Position numbers and translations under genes: made by a program. A stretch of DNA of 34,463 nt from an uncultured Desulfobulbaceae bacterium (GTDB lineage Bacteria > Desulfobacterota > Desulfobulbia > Desulfobulbales > Desulfocapsaceae), in assembly GCA_937132035.1 (NCBI GenBank), contig CAKZOA010000474.1:1-34463 (forward strand). Direction: 5' to 3'. Below, in pieces: positions 18,230 through 26,355 of this stretch; position 1 is the first letter of the stretch, and every line of letters starts with the position of its first letter. Under the pieces are notes generated by a model. The model saw nothing but the letters and a program-made list of their open reading frames with translations, was not told the origin of the DNA and ran no database searches.

Positions 18230-20191
18230 TCAGGCCGCCGAAAAAAGTTTTTCCAGGGTATTTTGCAGTTTTTCAATCACCTCAAAGGCATCTTTCAGCA
18301 TGGTTCTCTCCATTTCTGTGAGTATTCTAGGCTCTATAAAGTTGTCCGGAGCACGGTTTTCCTCGATCTGCTCAAGCTGGTGAAATATGCGAAACTGCAT
18401 CTGCAGCTCATAGGCCTTGATAGCGGCATTGCATATATCAACGGGGAGATGTCCCTCACTCTGCAGCGCCTGCAGCCTGGAGATGGTATTGGTCTCCTTC
18501 AAGCCGTATTTGAGCGCCAGCACCCTGGCAAAGCCGATTATCGGCTGCAGCCCGCGCAGCTTGATATCGAGCCTGTTCTTATGTTCACCGTCACGCTCAA
18601 CGATGGAATTCTTGAAAAAGGACAGCGGTACGCGGATGGACTGGCACTGCCGGGCCATGATGGTGAGAAACTGCTGGCGCCGTGGGGCGATATCTATGAG
18701 ATGATTCCTCAGACTGACCGCCAGCTTCTCGTCGCCGTACCCGGCTCTGAAGTCGAAGAATATGGCGGCATCGAGCAATTCCTGTGCAGCCGGTTTACCC
18801 GTCCAGCCATTGAAATATTTGACCCAGCCGGAAAAGGACCGGCACCAGGCGGGGTTGGTCGCCATGACATTACCGGGACAGGGCGGGTAACCGCACTTGA
18901 GCAGATGCTGGATGGTTTTTTCGGCCAGTTCGCCGAAATAGGCCTCGGCCCTGTTTTTTTCCTCTTCGCAGTAAGGGTCGGCATAGACAATGCCGTTGTC
19001 CTGGTCAGTGAGAAACGTTTGCTCACGCCTGCCTTCGCTGCCCATCAGCAGCCAGCAGTAGCTTACCGGCGGCTGACCCATCTCCTTTTCCAAAAGCATC
19101 AATATCTGCCGGACGATCTGATCGTTGAGAATGGAGATCATCCTCGAGATATTGCCAGCCTTGCCGCCTTCGTTAATCAGGTGGCGGATCAGTTCCGGTA
19201 CCTTGGAGACGATGGGATAGATGCCTTCGATGCTGCGCTGCTTGCTTACTTCCTTATAAAGATAAAAGGGTGAATTACCCTGCAGCACCATAATATCGTG
19301 GGAGGTGAGCATGCCTGTTATCCGTCCCCCCTTCTCCACCGCCAGATGCCTGATGCCCGTTGCCATCATTTTCAAGAGGACATCGAAACATATCTCGTCG
19401 GCAAGCACGGTATGCACCGGCTTTGTCATGATGTTTTCCACCGGCTCGGTGTAGTCACGGGCTGTGGCCACTACCTTGACCCGCAGATCGGTGTCGGTGA
19501 TGATGCCTATTATGTCTTCCTCATCGTCAGGATCATGGAGCAGCATCGAGCCGATGCGCAGCCTGGCCATGGTGCCGGCCGCTTCCTGAATGGAACTCTT
19601 CACCGACATCTTTTGCACTTCCTTGGCCAGATCGCCGGCGTTCATGGAAAACAGGTAGAAGTTCTCCGAAGACCGCAGTCCCGCTTTCTGTTGCCTGAGT
19701 TCCATGTAGGCTGTACTGACCACCTTGTCCGAAAAGCTTTTCAGAAAAAAGTGGGAGATGGAGGGGGTGTTTTTGACAAGTTCGAGAAATATTTCCCGGG
19801 GCAGGAGAAAACAGAAGGTGTCTTCGATGGTTTCTATATTAAGATTGGCACGGGTGCCGCGGATTATGCCCAGAGCGCCGACATAGGCCCCTTCCCCTCT
19901 GTAATCCTTGAGTATTTCCTCACCTTTTTCGTCAATGAGAAAGGCTTTGACACCACCGCGCTGGATAAGATAGAGATGATGTATTTCCGTCTCGTCGACG
20001 GTCATGAGCCGCGATCCCTTGGGAAAGAAATCTATACGGCAGTGGCCGGCAACCTCCCTGAGCCCCTCTTCGTTCAAAGCGTTGAAGGGCATCACCTTTT
20101 TGAGAAAGGACAGAACGGTTTCCGGAGCGACGGCATTGGCACTGCGGTCAAGCTTCGGCTTTACTGCTTTGACATCTTTTTTCCTCAGCAT
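18230..20191 (-). CDS. Cyclic-nucleotide-binding / CBS pair / DUF294 nucleotidyltransferase
   Basis: A 653-residue cytoplasmic sensor-type protein. Residues ~35-155 form a Crp-like cyclic-nucleotide-binding fold (DEKGEEILKDYRGEGAYVGALG). Residues ~185-310 hold two CBS motifs (IIGIITDTDLRV and ITGMLTSHDIMV), which usually bind adenine nucleotides. Residues ~340-520 are a GlnD-like nucleotidyltransferase with GSEGRREQ (384-391) and metal-binding Asp396 and Asp398 (TDQDNG). The rest is the DUF294 C-terminal substrate-binding domain. Related proteins are often near acetate/solute symporters; none is present here. The ATG at 20191 lacks a strong ribosome site. It is divergent from the ArsR gene. 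Confidence 0.9.
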   Translation of the reverse strand: MLRKKDVKAVKPKLDRSANAVAPETVLSFLKKVMPFNALNEEGLREVAGHCRIDFFPKGSRLMTVDETEIHHLYLIQRGGVKAFLIDEKGEEILKDYRGEGAYVGALGIIRGTRANLNIETIEDTFCFLLPREIFLELVKNTPSISHFFLKSFSDKVVSTAYMELRQQKAGLRSSENFYLFSMNAGDLAKEVQKMSVKSSIQEAAGTMARLRIGSMLLHDPDDEEDIIGIITDTDLRVKVVATARDYTEPVENIMTKPVHTVLADEICFDVLLKMMATGIRHLAVEKGGRITGMLTSHDIMVLQGNSPFYLYKEVSKQRSIEGIYPIVSKVPELIRHLINEGGKAGNISRMISILNDQIVRQILMLLEKEMGQPPVSYCWLLMGSEGRREQTFLTDQDNGIVYADPYCEEEKNRAEAYFGELAEKTIQHLLKCGYPPCPGNVMATNPAWCRSFSGWVKYFNGWTGKPAAQELLDAAIFFDFRAGYGDEKLAVSLRNHLIDIAPRRQQFLTIMARQCQSIRVPLSFFKNSIVERDGEHKNRLDIKLRGLQPIIGFARVLALKYGLKETNTISRLQALQSEGHLPVDICNAAIKAYELQMQFRIFHQLEQIEENRAPDNFIEPRILTEMERTMLKDAFEVIEKLQNTLEKLFSAA

Positions 20192-20384
20192 ATCAACAGC
20201 CGGATGTGGTTTACCGCCGCTACCTTACAACGAAACGGATGGAAGCAGCGAGCAGGTGAAAAGCATGGGGCAGGGTCCAGAGTACGGCAGGTTTTTGCCA
20301 ACAGCGCTCGGCCTGCTCCTATCAGCCGCATTGCTTAAAAAAAGTCTTTACAAAAACTCCCCGAGTATTAAATTGATCGCTAAA

Positions 20385-20395
20385 ATAAAATTTAT
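20385..20395. promoter_or_regulatory. AT-rich palindrome before the ArsR gene
   Basis: ATAAAATTTAT is an exact inverted repeat around a central A, 12 bp before the ATG and just before the AAGGG ribosome site. ArsR-family repressors often bind AT-rich palindromes overlapping their own promoters. The 216-bp divergent gap (20192-20407) also holds a TTTACA at 20347-20352 but no well-spaced -10. Confidence 0.3.
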
Positions 20396-20407
20396 AAGGG
20401 TGCAAAA

Positions 20408-20701
20408 ATGAAAGACGAACAAATAGATGCAGTTGCCAAGATCCTCAAGTCCATGTCGCATCCCATCCGGCTGAAGATATTGTGCCTGCTCCAGGATCGC
20501 GAGCTCTCGGTGGGCGATATCCGCAACGAAGTAGAAACCACCAATGCCAACGTTTCACAGCACCTCAACATCCTGCGCAACCAGGGAATAATCGACTACC
20601 GCAAAGAAGCCAACTTTATCTATAACCGCATAACCGACAAACGCATTCTTGAGCTGATCATGAACATGCAGAAGCTTTTTTGCCCGGATTTCGAGAAATA
20701 G
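20408..20701 (+). CDS. ArsR-family repressor, BigR/SqrR-like persulfide-sensor type
   Basis: A 97-residue winged-helix repressor. The fold is plain: KILKSMSHPIRLKILCLLQ, then SVGDIRNEV and the recognition helix NANVSQHLNILRNQGII, then the wing YRKEANFIYNRI. It lacks the ELCVCDL-type metal motif of classical ArsR/SmtB. It has just two cysteines, Cys26 in helix 2 and Cys92 near the C-terminus (KLFCPD), 66 residues apart. That is the spacing and position of the sulfide/persulfide-sensing pair in BigR (Cys42/108) and SqrR (Cys41/107). The start has AAGGG 7 nt upstream. The following DUF2892 gene is its likely target. Confidence 0.88.
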   Translation: MKDEQIDAVAKILKSMSHPIRLKILCLLQDRELSVGDIRNEVETTNANVSQHLNILRNQGIIDYRKEANFIYNRITDKRILELIMNMQKLFCPDFEK

Positions 20702-20748
20702 CCGAACACAGAGCAATACACAGAGCCATACTCACTGAGGTCTTCGTT

Positions 20749-20958
20749 ATGACAGTTACAGACTGGATACATACCATCGCCGGTACTTTCATCCTCGTCA
20801 GTCTCGCTCTTGGTCTGCCGATAAGTCCGGTCTTTCACAGCAAGTACTGGCTGCTGCTGACAGCTTTCGTCGGCCTCAATCTGTTCCAGTACGGCATCAC
20901 CAAATTCTGCCCGATGGCATACATCCTCAGGAGCCTGGGGGTGCCGGAAAGCAGGTAA
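20749..20958 (+). CDS. DUF2892 (YgaP transmembrane-domain-like) inner membrane protein
   Basis: A 69-residue protein with two hydrophobic helices (WIHTIAGTFILVSLALGL and YWLLLTAFVGLNLFQYGI) followed by TKFCPMAYILRSLGV. The NxxQxxxTxFCPMxxIL ending is the DUF2892 signature, also the membrane anchor of the rhodanese YgaP. Here it stands alone without a rhodanese domain. The conserved Cys lies at the membrane edge. ATG 20749 is chosen, with GAGG about 11 nt before; an earlier in-frame ATG at 20680 would overlap the ArsR gene. Co-transcription with the persulfide-type repressor 47 bp upstream suggests sulfur handling. Confidence 0.85.
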   Translation: MTVTDWIHTIAGTFILVSLALGLPISPVFHSKYWLLLTAFVGLNLFQYGITKFCPMAYILRSLGVPESR

Positions 20959-20966
20959 GGCGGAGC

Positions 20967-21182
20967 TCAGCTCTCCACCATTTCCGCTCCGCAGGCGGCC
21001 TGCCAGCAGCACAGGGCCTGCGAGCACCTTTCCTGCTTGCGAAAGCAGGGAGAATTGCCCTCATTTTCCTGTATCTTCCACACCAGCTGATCGAGGCTGA
21101 TCATACCGATATTCAGGCCCAGTTGCTTCGATCTTGCTCTGGCCATCACATACAGTTTCAGTCCTTTTTCAAACTTCGCCAT
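20967..21182 (-). CDS. Small SAP/Rho-N-like protein with C-terminal cysteine motif
   Basis: A 71-residue protein. The N-terminal half reads as a short helix-extended-helix DNA/RNA-binding fold of SAP or Rho-N type (ARARSKQLGLNIGMISLDQLVWKIQENEGN). The C-terminal half carries five cysteines, Cys46, Cys53, Cys58, Cys59 and Cys64, in the pattern PCFx(6)Cx(4)CCWx(3)C, which could bind a metal or Fe-S cluster. I recognise this layout from small proteins of sulfate-reducing and related bacteria, with no known function. The start has GGAGG 8 nt upstream. It converges on the DUF2892 gene, the two stops 8 bp apart. Confidence 0.7.
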   Translation of the reverse strand: MAKFEKGLKLYVMARARSKQLGLNIGMISLDQLVWKIQENEGNSPCFRKQERCSQALCCWQAACGAEMVES

Positions 21183-21583
21183 TTTACCAAACCTCCGCTA
21201 GACAACTGTCCACAGCAGCCAATGACCCTTCTTTCTTTGTACCCGGGAAGCAGTGCGGTTGTCACGAAAAGAAATAAAAAAGCAGTCACCCCCCTCTCTA
21301 TCCGCAGTCTATGAAACGCCTCTGCCGCCCTCTTCACCTGTAAAAAGCGCAAACGTCATTCCGCCCGGCAACCGATCATACTGGTACTTGGCGTCCGCCA
21401 GTGTTCAGCCGGCGCATTCTGAGACCGGGATCCTCTTTTCCCGGGACGCCAGTAAAATCCGTCTCCATGAGCCCCACTGCCCTCGCTCAGACTGTGGACA
21501 TCCCTGAAAGGAAATCCTGACTTCGTAAAAGCTGCCACGCTGAGTTCCAGGGGGTAATCAGCTAATAGTATCCAAAATACATG
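21183..21583. other. 401-bp gap without a recognisable gene
   Basis: No supported gene. One hairpin, CCGGGA (21425-21430)/TCCCGG (21439-21444), sits inside wider arms TGGCGTCC (21389-21396)/GGACGCCA (21444-21451, sharing one base with the inner arm). It is downstream of the 1,427-residue protein gene on the minus strand and could be its terminator, but lacks a U-run. Short reading frames here have no family features. Confidence 0.4.
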
Positions 21584-24500
21584 TCAAATCGGAAGAATAT
21601 GCATCTCTTCCGTAATCGCATGGTTGCCGCGCAACAGCAGACCATTGCGACCGTCTATGGCCACCGGATCGCCAAAATCGATGCGGAACCCTTCTATTTC
21701 GCAATATTGGCCGGTATCGTAGACTTTAAGGTGCTTGCAGCCGACGATGCAGGTTTTCTCCAACCGCACGGCCACCACCGAGGCATGCGAGGTCTGCCCC
21801 CCGCGCGAGGTTATCAGGCCGTCGGCCATGTTGATAACCTTAACATCTTCGGGCACGGTATCCTGCCGAAAAAGAATAAGGGTGCTGTGCGGGTCTTTTC
21901 TGCGCATCTCACGGATATTGTCCTCGGAGAAAACGGCAATGCCCGACAGTGCCGAACCGGAGACGCCGACTCCCTTGCCGAGAATATGGTCGTTGAATTC
22001 CTCTGATTCGCTGAAAACGTTGAGACGCTCCTTCTTCTTGATGGTTATCATATCCCTGGTCTGCAGCAGATAGAGATCGCCTTCGGAAGGCCCCTCGAAG
22101 GTGAATTCGATTTCCTGCGGGTTCCAGCGCTTTTCGTAGACAAGATCCCTGGCAATCGACAGCAGCCTCTGGTAAATCTGGGGAAAGCGCACCTCCAGGG
22201 TCTCTTCTATGGCCCGGCCGTCGAGTTCGGCCTGCTCCTCGGAAATGGCACAGCTGGTAACCAGACCCGAGACAATGTCTTCGCCCTGATCGCCGTAGGC
22301 GTAATCGCCCCACAGGGCCACCCTCTGCACCTTGCGGTAGGGATGGGAGGTAAACAGCACGCCGGAGCCCGCCTGTTCCGACTTGTTACCAAAGACCATC
22401 TCCTGGACGATCACCGCCGTACCCCAGGAGTTGGACACATCCATGACCTTGCGGTAATCGTTGGCCTTGGCCGTCTCCCATGAGTCGAGCACTTTTTCGA
22501 TGGCACCCACCAGCTGCAGCCAGGGATCCTCGGGGATGCCGTAGCCCCGCTGGCGCACCAGCTTCTGGTAGCTGAGCGCCAGCTCCTTCATCTGCGCAGG
22601 AGAGAACTGACGTTTGAGCCTGACCTTGTGGCGGGTCTTGGCGTCGTCCATAAGCTCCTGGAAATCCTCGCGCTGCATCCCCGAGATCATAGCCCAGGAC
22701 TGGACGAAGCGGCGATAGTTGTCCCAGCAGAGATAGGCATTGCCATGTTCGCGTACATGTTCTTCTATCAATTCCGCATTGAAGCCGACGTTGTGGATGG
22801 TGGCCATCATGCCGGGCATGGAAATGGCCCCGCCGCTGCGTACGGACAGAAGCAGCGGCCGATCCGGCGAACCGTAGACCTTGCCGGTGCGCTCCTCGAT
22901 CTCGGTGAGCGAGGCCCGTACCCTCTGCATGAACTCCTCCCGGGCCTTGGCAAAATCGAAAACCACATCGCGGCAGCGGAACACCTCGGTGGTGATGACA
23001 AAAGCCGCCGGTACCGGCTTGTTGTCGTTGATGAGGTTGAGCAGGTTGAAGCCTTTGTTGCCGAGATGGATGAGATTGTTGGTATAGGGGTTGACGTTGT
23101 AAAGCGAGGAGATAGCCTTTTCCGGGTTATAGGTCATCAGCAGATCGATACCCTGCTTGTCGAGAATATCCTTCTGGTTCTCCAGGGTCTGCAGGATGCG
23201 GACGATGAAGTTATCGAGGTGCTGGAGACCGAAGGTCGAGGCGATCAGATCGCGAAAAAAGGCCTCGGAGAGACGGTGCAGGGTAAAGACCTTGTCGTTT
23301 CCATCAAACTGCGGCTTGTACCTGGTGAGCAGATCTTCGACGCTGATCTGGGGAATGATGATGGAGAGATTGTTCTGGTGGATATTGGTGTAGAAGGCAT
23401 AGATAATGTCCTTGACCCCTTCGGCCATTCCCCTGAAGATGTCGAGGTACTGGGTGTAGGAAAAGCGCCGGACCTTCAGCGAGTTTTTGAGCAGGGTCAG
23501 GTAAATCTCCAACCGGCGCGAGGTGATGCCGTCCACCTCCAGGGCCCGCAGATAGAGTTCGATGCAGGTCACCACCCGGTAGAGAGTGGCCTGGGTGATG
23601 AAGCTGAGATTGACGGTCTCCTGCAGGTTCTCCAGGTAGATATTGGCCAGATTTTCCAGGCGGAAGGTAAGGCTGAGGCTGTCGAACTTTCGTTCCCGGT
23701 AGCGGCCGTAGACCGAGGGAATGTCGACGGCTATATGGCGCTTGTAGTAGATATCCTCCTGGGCCTCGAAACGTTCCTCGGAGAGAATGATCTCCTTGAG
23801 CGCCTCCAGCCTGGTCAGCAGCGCCTTGAGGCAGGTGATGGTGTCGCAGTCCTCCAGTTCCTCAATGAGCTCAGCCATGCCCTCTATGCCGTCTCTGGAG
23901 GCCTGGATCAGCTCCGAGCGCAGCTCCTGGACGCCGAGGTTATATTTCTTGTGCAGCAGTTTATACATGTGCACCAGCAGCTCGAAGCGGCGGCGCTCGG
24001 TTGTCGACAGGTCATCCTGCCTGCCGAGATAGACGCTGATCTCCTCGGGCTCCCAGTCAAGAATGTCGTCGATGGTCTCGAAATGAAGATCCTCTATGAT
24101 TCTACCGGCGAGGATATGCTGTTCATCGATGAACCTGCCCGAAGTCGCCACCTGCTCATAGACCTCCGACGGCAGAAAGGAGGCGAGCCACTCTTTGTCT
24201 TTGCTTTTCCAGAAGAGGAAAATGGCCTTGATGAAGTTGACTATGAGGTTCGAGCTCTCCACATGGCTCTGCTTACGCAGAAAATGGATTAGAATGTCTT
24301 TGCGCTTGTGGAGTTCATCGAGTTCGGTGGAAACATCGCGGAGCTCGCCTTCAGCACCTATTTCATTAAAAAAAACAGGCATCAGCTTGGTGAACTGCTT
24401 GGCGAGGTTGTAGATCGGCTCGATGGGATGGTTGAGCAACTCGGTGATGTCGCGCTGGAACAGATCGGTATCCTTGACGCAGGTGCCGGTGAGCTTGAGG

Positions 24501-25867
24501 TTGATGATCAGCGCCGAAAACAGCGTCGAGCACCATTTTGGTTCCTGCTCGATCAGGTGCAGCCAGACACGGATATTGCTCAGGTGGGCGGGATTGGTCA
24601 ATGGCTGCCAGTCTTCGTCGACGCCGATGACATTGGCGTACTGGAAGCCAAAGCGGACGACGCTGAACAGAAATGCCTCGACCATGCGCGAGTTGCCGCG
24701 CTTGAACACCTCACCGCCTAGCACCTGTATGCACTGCAGGGAGGTGTGGGGATATTTGTTGACGTTGGCCTTGAGCAGATCGAAGGTGGTGAGCAGAAAC
24801 TCCTCGATCTCCTCGAAGCTTTGCTGGCGGATAAGCTGGACCAGGCTGCGGTTGATCTCGCGCAGCGATTCCTCATGGATGAGATAGAGTCCCTCGGTAT
24901 CCATAATCTTGAAGAGAAAAAGCAGCTTCCAGTTTTCGGCTATGGGATCCTCGGTCTCAAGTCCGTCTGCTTCTTCCGCCAGTTCGGCCAGCCGGGCGGG
25001 TATGGTTTTGTAGAAGCGAACGATATCGACATGGGCCGGCAGTTCGAGGACCTCCCCCAGGCCGCGATAGGCATCTGTGTCGATATCAATTTCCGCAAGC
25101 CTGCGGCGATAGTCAATCATGGCCTTATGACTGATGGAGGCGAACAGGTCGTAGTAGTGAAACTGCTGCTCCTCGATGCCGCAGCGTTCGAGAAACCACG
25201 GCAGCGGATCATCCTCACCGAGCCAGTAGCCGTAGTTTTTGAGAAGAACGGTGCGCATAAGCGCGGCGATGGGACGGTAATCGAAAAATACCCGATCTTC
25301 ACTGGAGGCCTCATAAAGCGACGTCGCCAACCGCTTCATGGGGTGCTGTCCCTGAACAATCTGGATCATTATGGGGCTGTCGCCGTCCTCGAGGCTCTGC
25401 ATGCGGGTGAATATCTCATTGACAACCTCCTCGTACTGCAGCAGCGCCTCCCGGTCGAAGAGATGGATCATTTTCTCAATCCAGGCGAGCTTGGACTCAA
25501 TGATCTGCGCCAGCAGGGCCGAGTTTTTCTGCGAATCCTTGATCGCTTCGAAGAAGATCCGGGCCATGAGCCGCATGGCATGCGGTCCCTGCTCATGACG
25601 CACGAAATGGCTGCAGTTGCGCAGGACGAAACTGCGCAACAGCGGCATGATCAGGCTCCAGTTGCGAAAGGGATGGCATATTTCGTGGAGAAGGCTCTCC
25701 AGGCTGGAGTGAATCCCCCGGTACCTGGAGACCACATCGAGCAGAGGCTTGAGCTCCGGGGCTATGACCACCTCACCTGCGGTTTCCAGCAGATTCGCCC
25801 GCAGTGCGTCGGACTCAATTCCCGCCGTCGTCTGCTGCAAATCCATGCTCTTCTCGTCCGTGGACAC
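21584..25867 (-). CDS. PPDK-like ATP-grasp/phosphohistidine protein with large novel N-terminus
   Basis: A 1,427-residue protein. From about residue 930 it matches the N-terminal ATP-grasp of pyruvate phosphate dikinase: NKGFNLLNLINDNKPVPAAF, the hallmark SMPGMMATIHNVGFN, DPWLQLVGAIEKVLDSW, SWGTAVIVQEMVFGN and QGEDIVSG. The swivelling domain follows, with phospho-acceptor His1361 in TSRGGQTSHASVVAV (codon 21785-21787) and the adjacent Thr1359 that is the regulatory site in PPDK. The protein ends 66 residues after that His, so the C-terminal PEP/pyruvate barrel is absent. Residues ~1-900 are mostly helical and match no family I know. It should autophosphorylate from ATP, but the acceptor is unknown. 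GTG 25867 is chosen (GGGAGGAG 6 nt upstream) over an ATG at 25921. Confidence 0.85.
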   Translation of the reverse strand: MSTDEKSMDLQQTTAGIESDALRANLLETAGEVVIAPELKPLLDVVSRYRGIHSSLESLLHEICHPFRNWSLIMPLLRSFVLRNCSHFVRHEQGPHAMRLMARIFFEAIKDSQKNSALLAQIIESKLAWIEKMIHLFDREALLQYEEVVNEIFTRMQSLEDGDSPIMIQIVQGQHPMKRLATSLYEASSEDRVFFDYRPIAALMRTVLLKNYGYWLGEDDPLPWFLERCGIEEQQFHYYDLFASISHKAMIDYRRRLAEIDIDTDAYRGLGEVLELPAHVDIVRFYKTIPARLAELAEEADGLETEDPIAENWKLLFLFKIMDTEGLYLIHEESLREINRSLVQLIRQQSFEEIEEFLLTTFDLLKANVNKYPHTSLQCIQVLGGEVFKRGNSRMVEAFLFSVVRFGFQYANVIGVDEDWQPLTNPAHLSNIRVWLHLIEQEPKWCSTLFSALIINLKLTGTCVKDTDLFQRDITELLNHPIEPIYNLAKQFTKLMPVFFNEIGAEGELRDVSTELDELHKRKDILIHFLRKQSHVESSNLIVNFIKAIFLFWKSKDKEWLASFLPSEVYEQVATSGRFIDEQHILAGRIIEDLHFETIDDILDWEPEEISVYLGRQDDLSTTERRRFELLVHMYKLLHKKYNLGVQELRSELIQASRDGIEGMAELIEELEDCDTITCLKALLTRLEALKEIILSEERFEAQEDIYYKRHIAVDIPSVYGRYRERKFDSLSLTFRLENLANIYLENLQETVNLSFITQATLYRVVTCIELYLRALEVDGITSRRLEIYLTLLKNSLKVRRFSYTQYLDIFRGMAEGVKDIIYAFYTNIHQNNLSIIIPQISVEDLLTRYKPQFDGNDKVFTLHRLSEAFFRDLIASTFGLQHLDNFIVRILQTLENQKDILDKQGIDLLMTYNPEKAISSLYNVNPYTNNLIHLGNKGFNLLNLINDNKPVPAAFVITTEVFRCRDVVFDFAKAREEFMQRVRASLTEIEERTGKVYGSPDRPLLLSVRSGGAISMPGMMATIHNVGFNAELIEEHVREHGNAYLCWDNYRRFVQSWAMISGMQREDFQELMDDAKTRHKVRLKRQFSPAQMKELALSYQKLVRQRGYGIPEDPWLQLVGAIEKVLDSWETAKANDYRKVMDVSNSWGTAVIVQEMVFGNKSEQAGSGVLFTSHPYRKVQRVALWGDYAYGDQGEDIVSGLVTSCAISEEQAELDGRAIEETLEVRFPQIYQRLLSIARDLVYEKRWNPQEIEFTFEGPSEGDLYLLQTRDMITIKKKERLNVFSESEEFNDHILGKGVGVSGSALSGIAVFSEDNIREMRRKDPHSTLILFRQDTVPEDVKVINMADGLITSRGGQTSHASVVAVRLEKTCIVGCKHLKVYDTGQYCEIEGFRIDFGDPVAIDGRNGLLLRGNHAITEEMHILPI

Positions 25868-26355
25868 TGATTGCTCCTCCCTTTTGTGACAAAAAACGGC
25901 TGCACCGGCCAGGCAGCCCAACCTCGGTACGTTTCGTTACCTTCAACAGTACTTCCTATAATGGTGGATTCCCTCCCATTAGGCAAGGGGGAAAACGAAA
26001 TATCAGAGCCCGATAATAGACCAGGAAGTGTACTTTTCGTATTCTAAGAGGCTTGACCAGTACTGATCTCTCTTTCTCTTACAAAGGGGCAGTAGAGGCT
26101 TTTGCCAGGAGGGGTAATTCTCGAATCGTAGTAGGTATTCCAGTGCGCCGTGGAGCCTTTCTGCGGCACACTTTTTTTGTTGAGCATCCGCAATTAGCAA
26201 AATGTTGCGCACAATACGACAAACACATGGAGAATCCTCAACTATCAGGCCACTCATATTGGCGAACTGTTCCCGCGAGTTGAGAATGTCGGCAATCGAG
26301 TCTACTCCCTTCCCGGGTGATCTCGTCAAAACCTTTAATCCCGGTGGCGGATTTT
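25868..26355. other. 488-bp stretch without a recognisable gene
   Basis: Between the PPDK-like gene and the hybrid-kinase pseudogene. A minus-strand frame of 108 codons (26003-26329) opens with TTG and has no clear ribosome site. Its product (with SREQFANMSGLIVEDSP and CVCRIVRNILLIADAQQKKC) matches nothing I recognise. It may be remnant sequence beyond the pseudogene's end. No clear promoter was found for the gene at 25867. Confidence 0.35.

Noticed and set aside
18155-20338. Long plus-strand frames (372 and 346 codons) opposite the DUF294 gene
   Set aside because: Antisense to recognised cNMP, CBS and nucleotidyltransferase motifs.
22628-24292. 554-codon plus-strand frame opposite the PPDK-like gene
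   Set aside because: Acidic, Gly/Val/Leu-rich shadow typical of the antisense of a charged helical protein. The minus-strand gene has PPDK motifs and a strong ribosome site.
24746-25870. 374-codon plus-strand frame opposite the N-terminus of the PPDK-like gene
   Set aside because: Same shadow pattern. It was considered seriously because the N-terminus of the real gene is novel, but the minus frame is continuous with the PPDK part for 1,427 codons.
26003-26329. 108-codon minus-strand frame after the kinase pseudogene
   Set aside because: TTG start, no ribosome site, no recognised domain. Kept only as a note for the gap, not as a gene.
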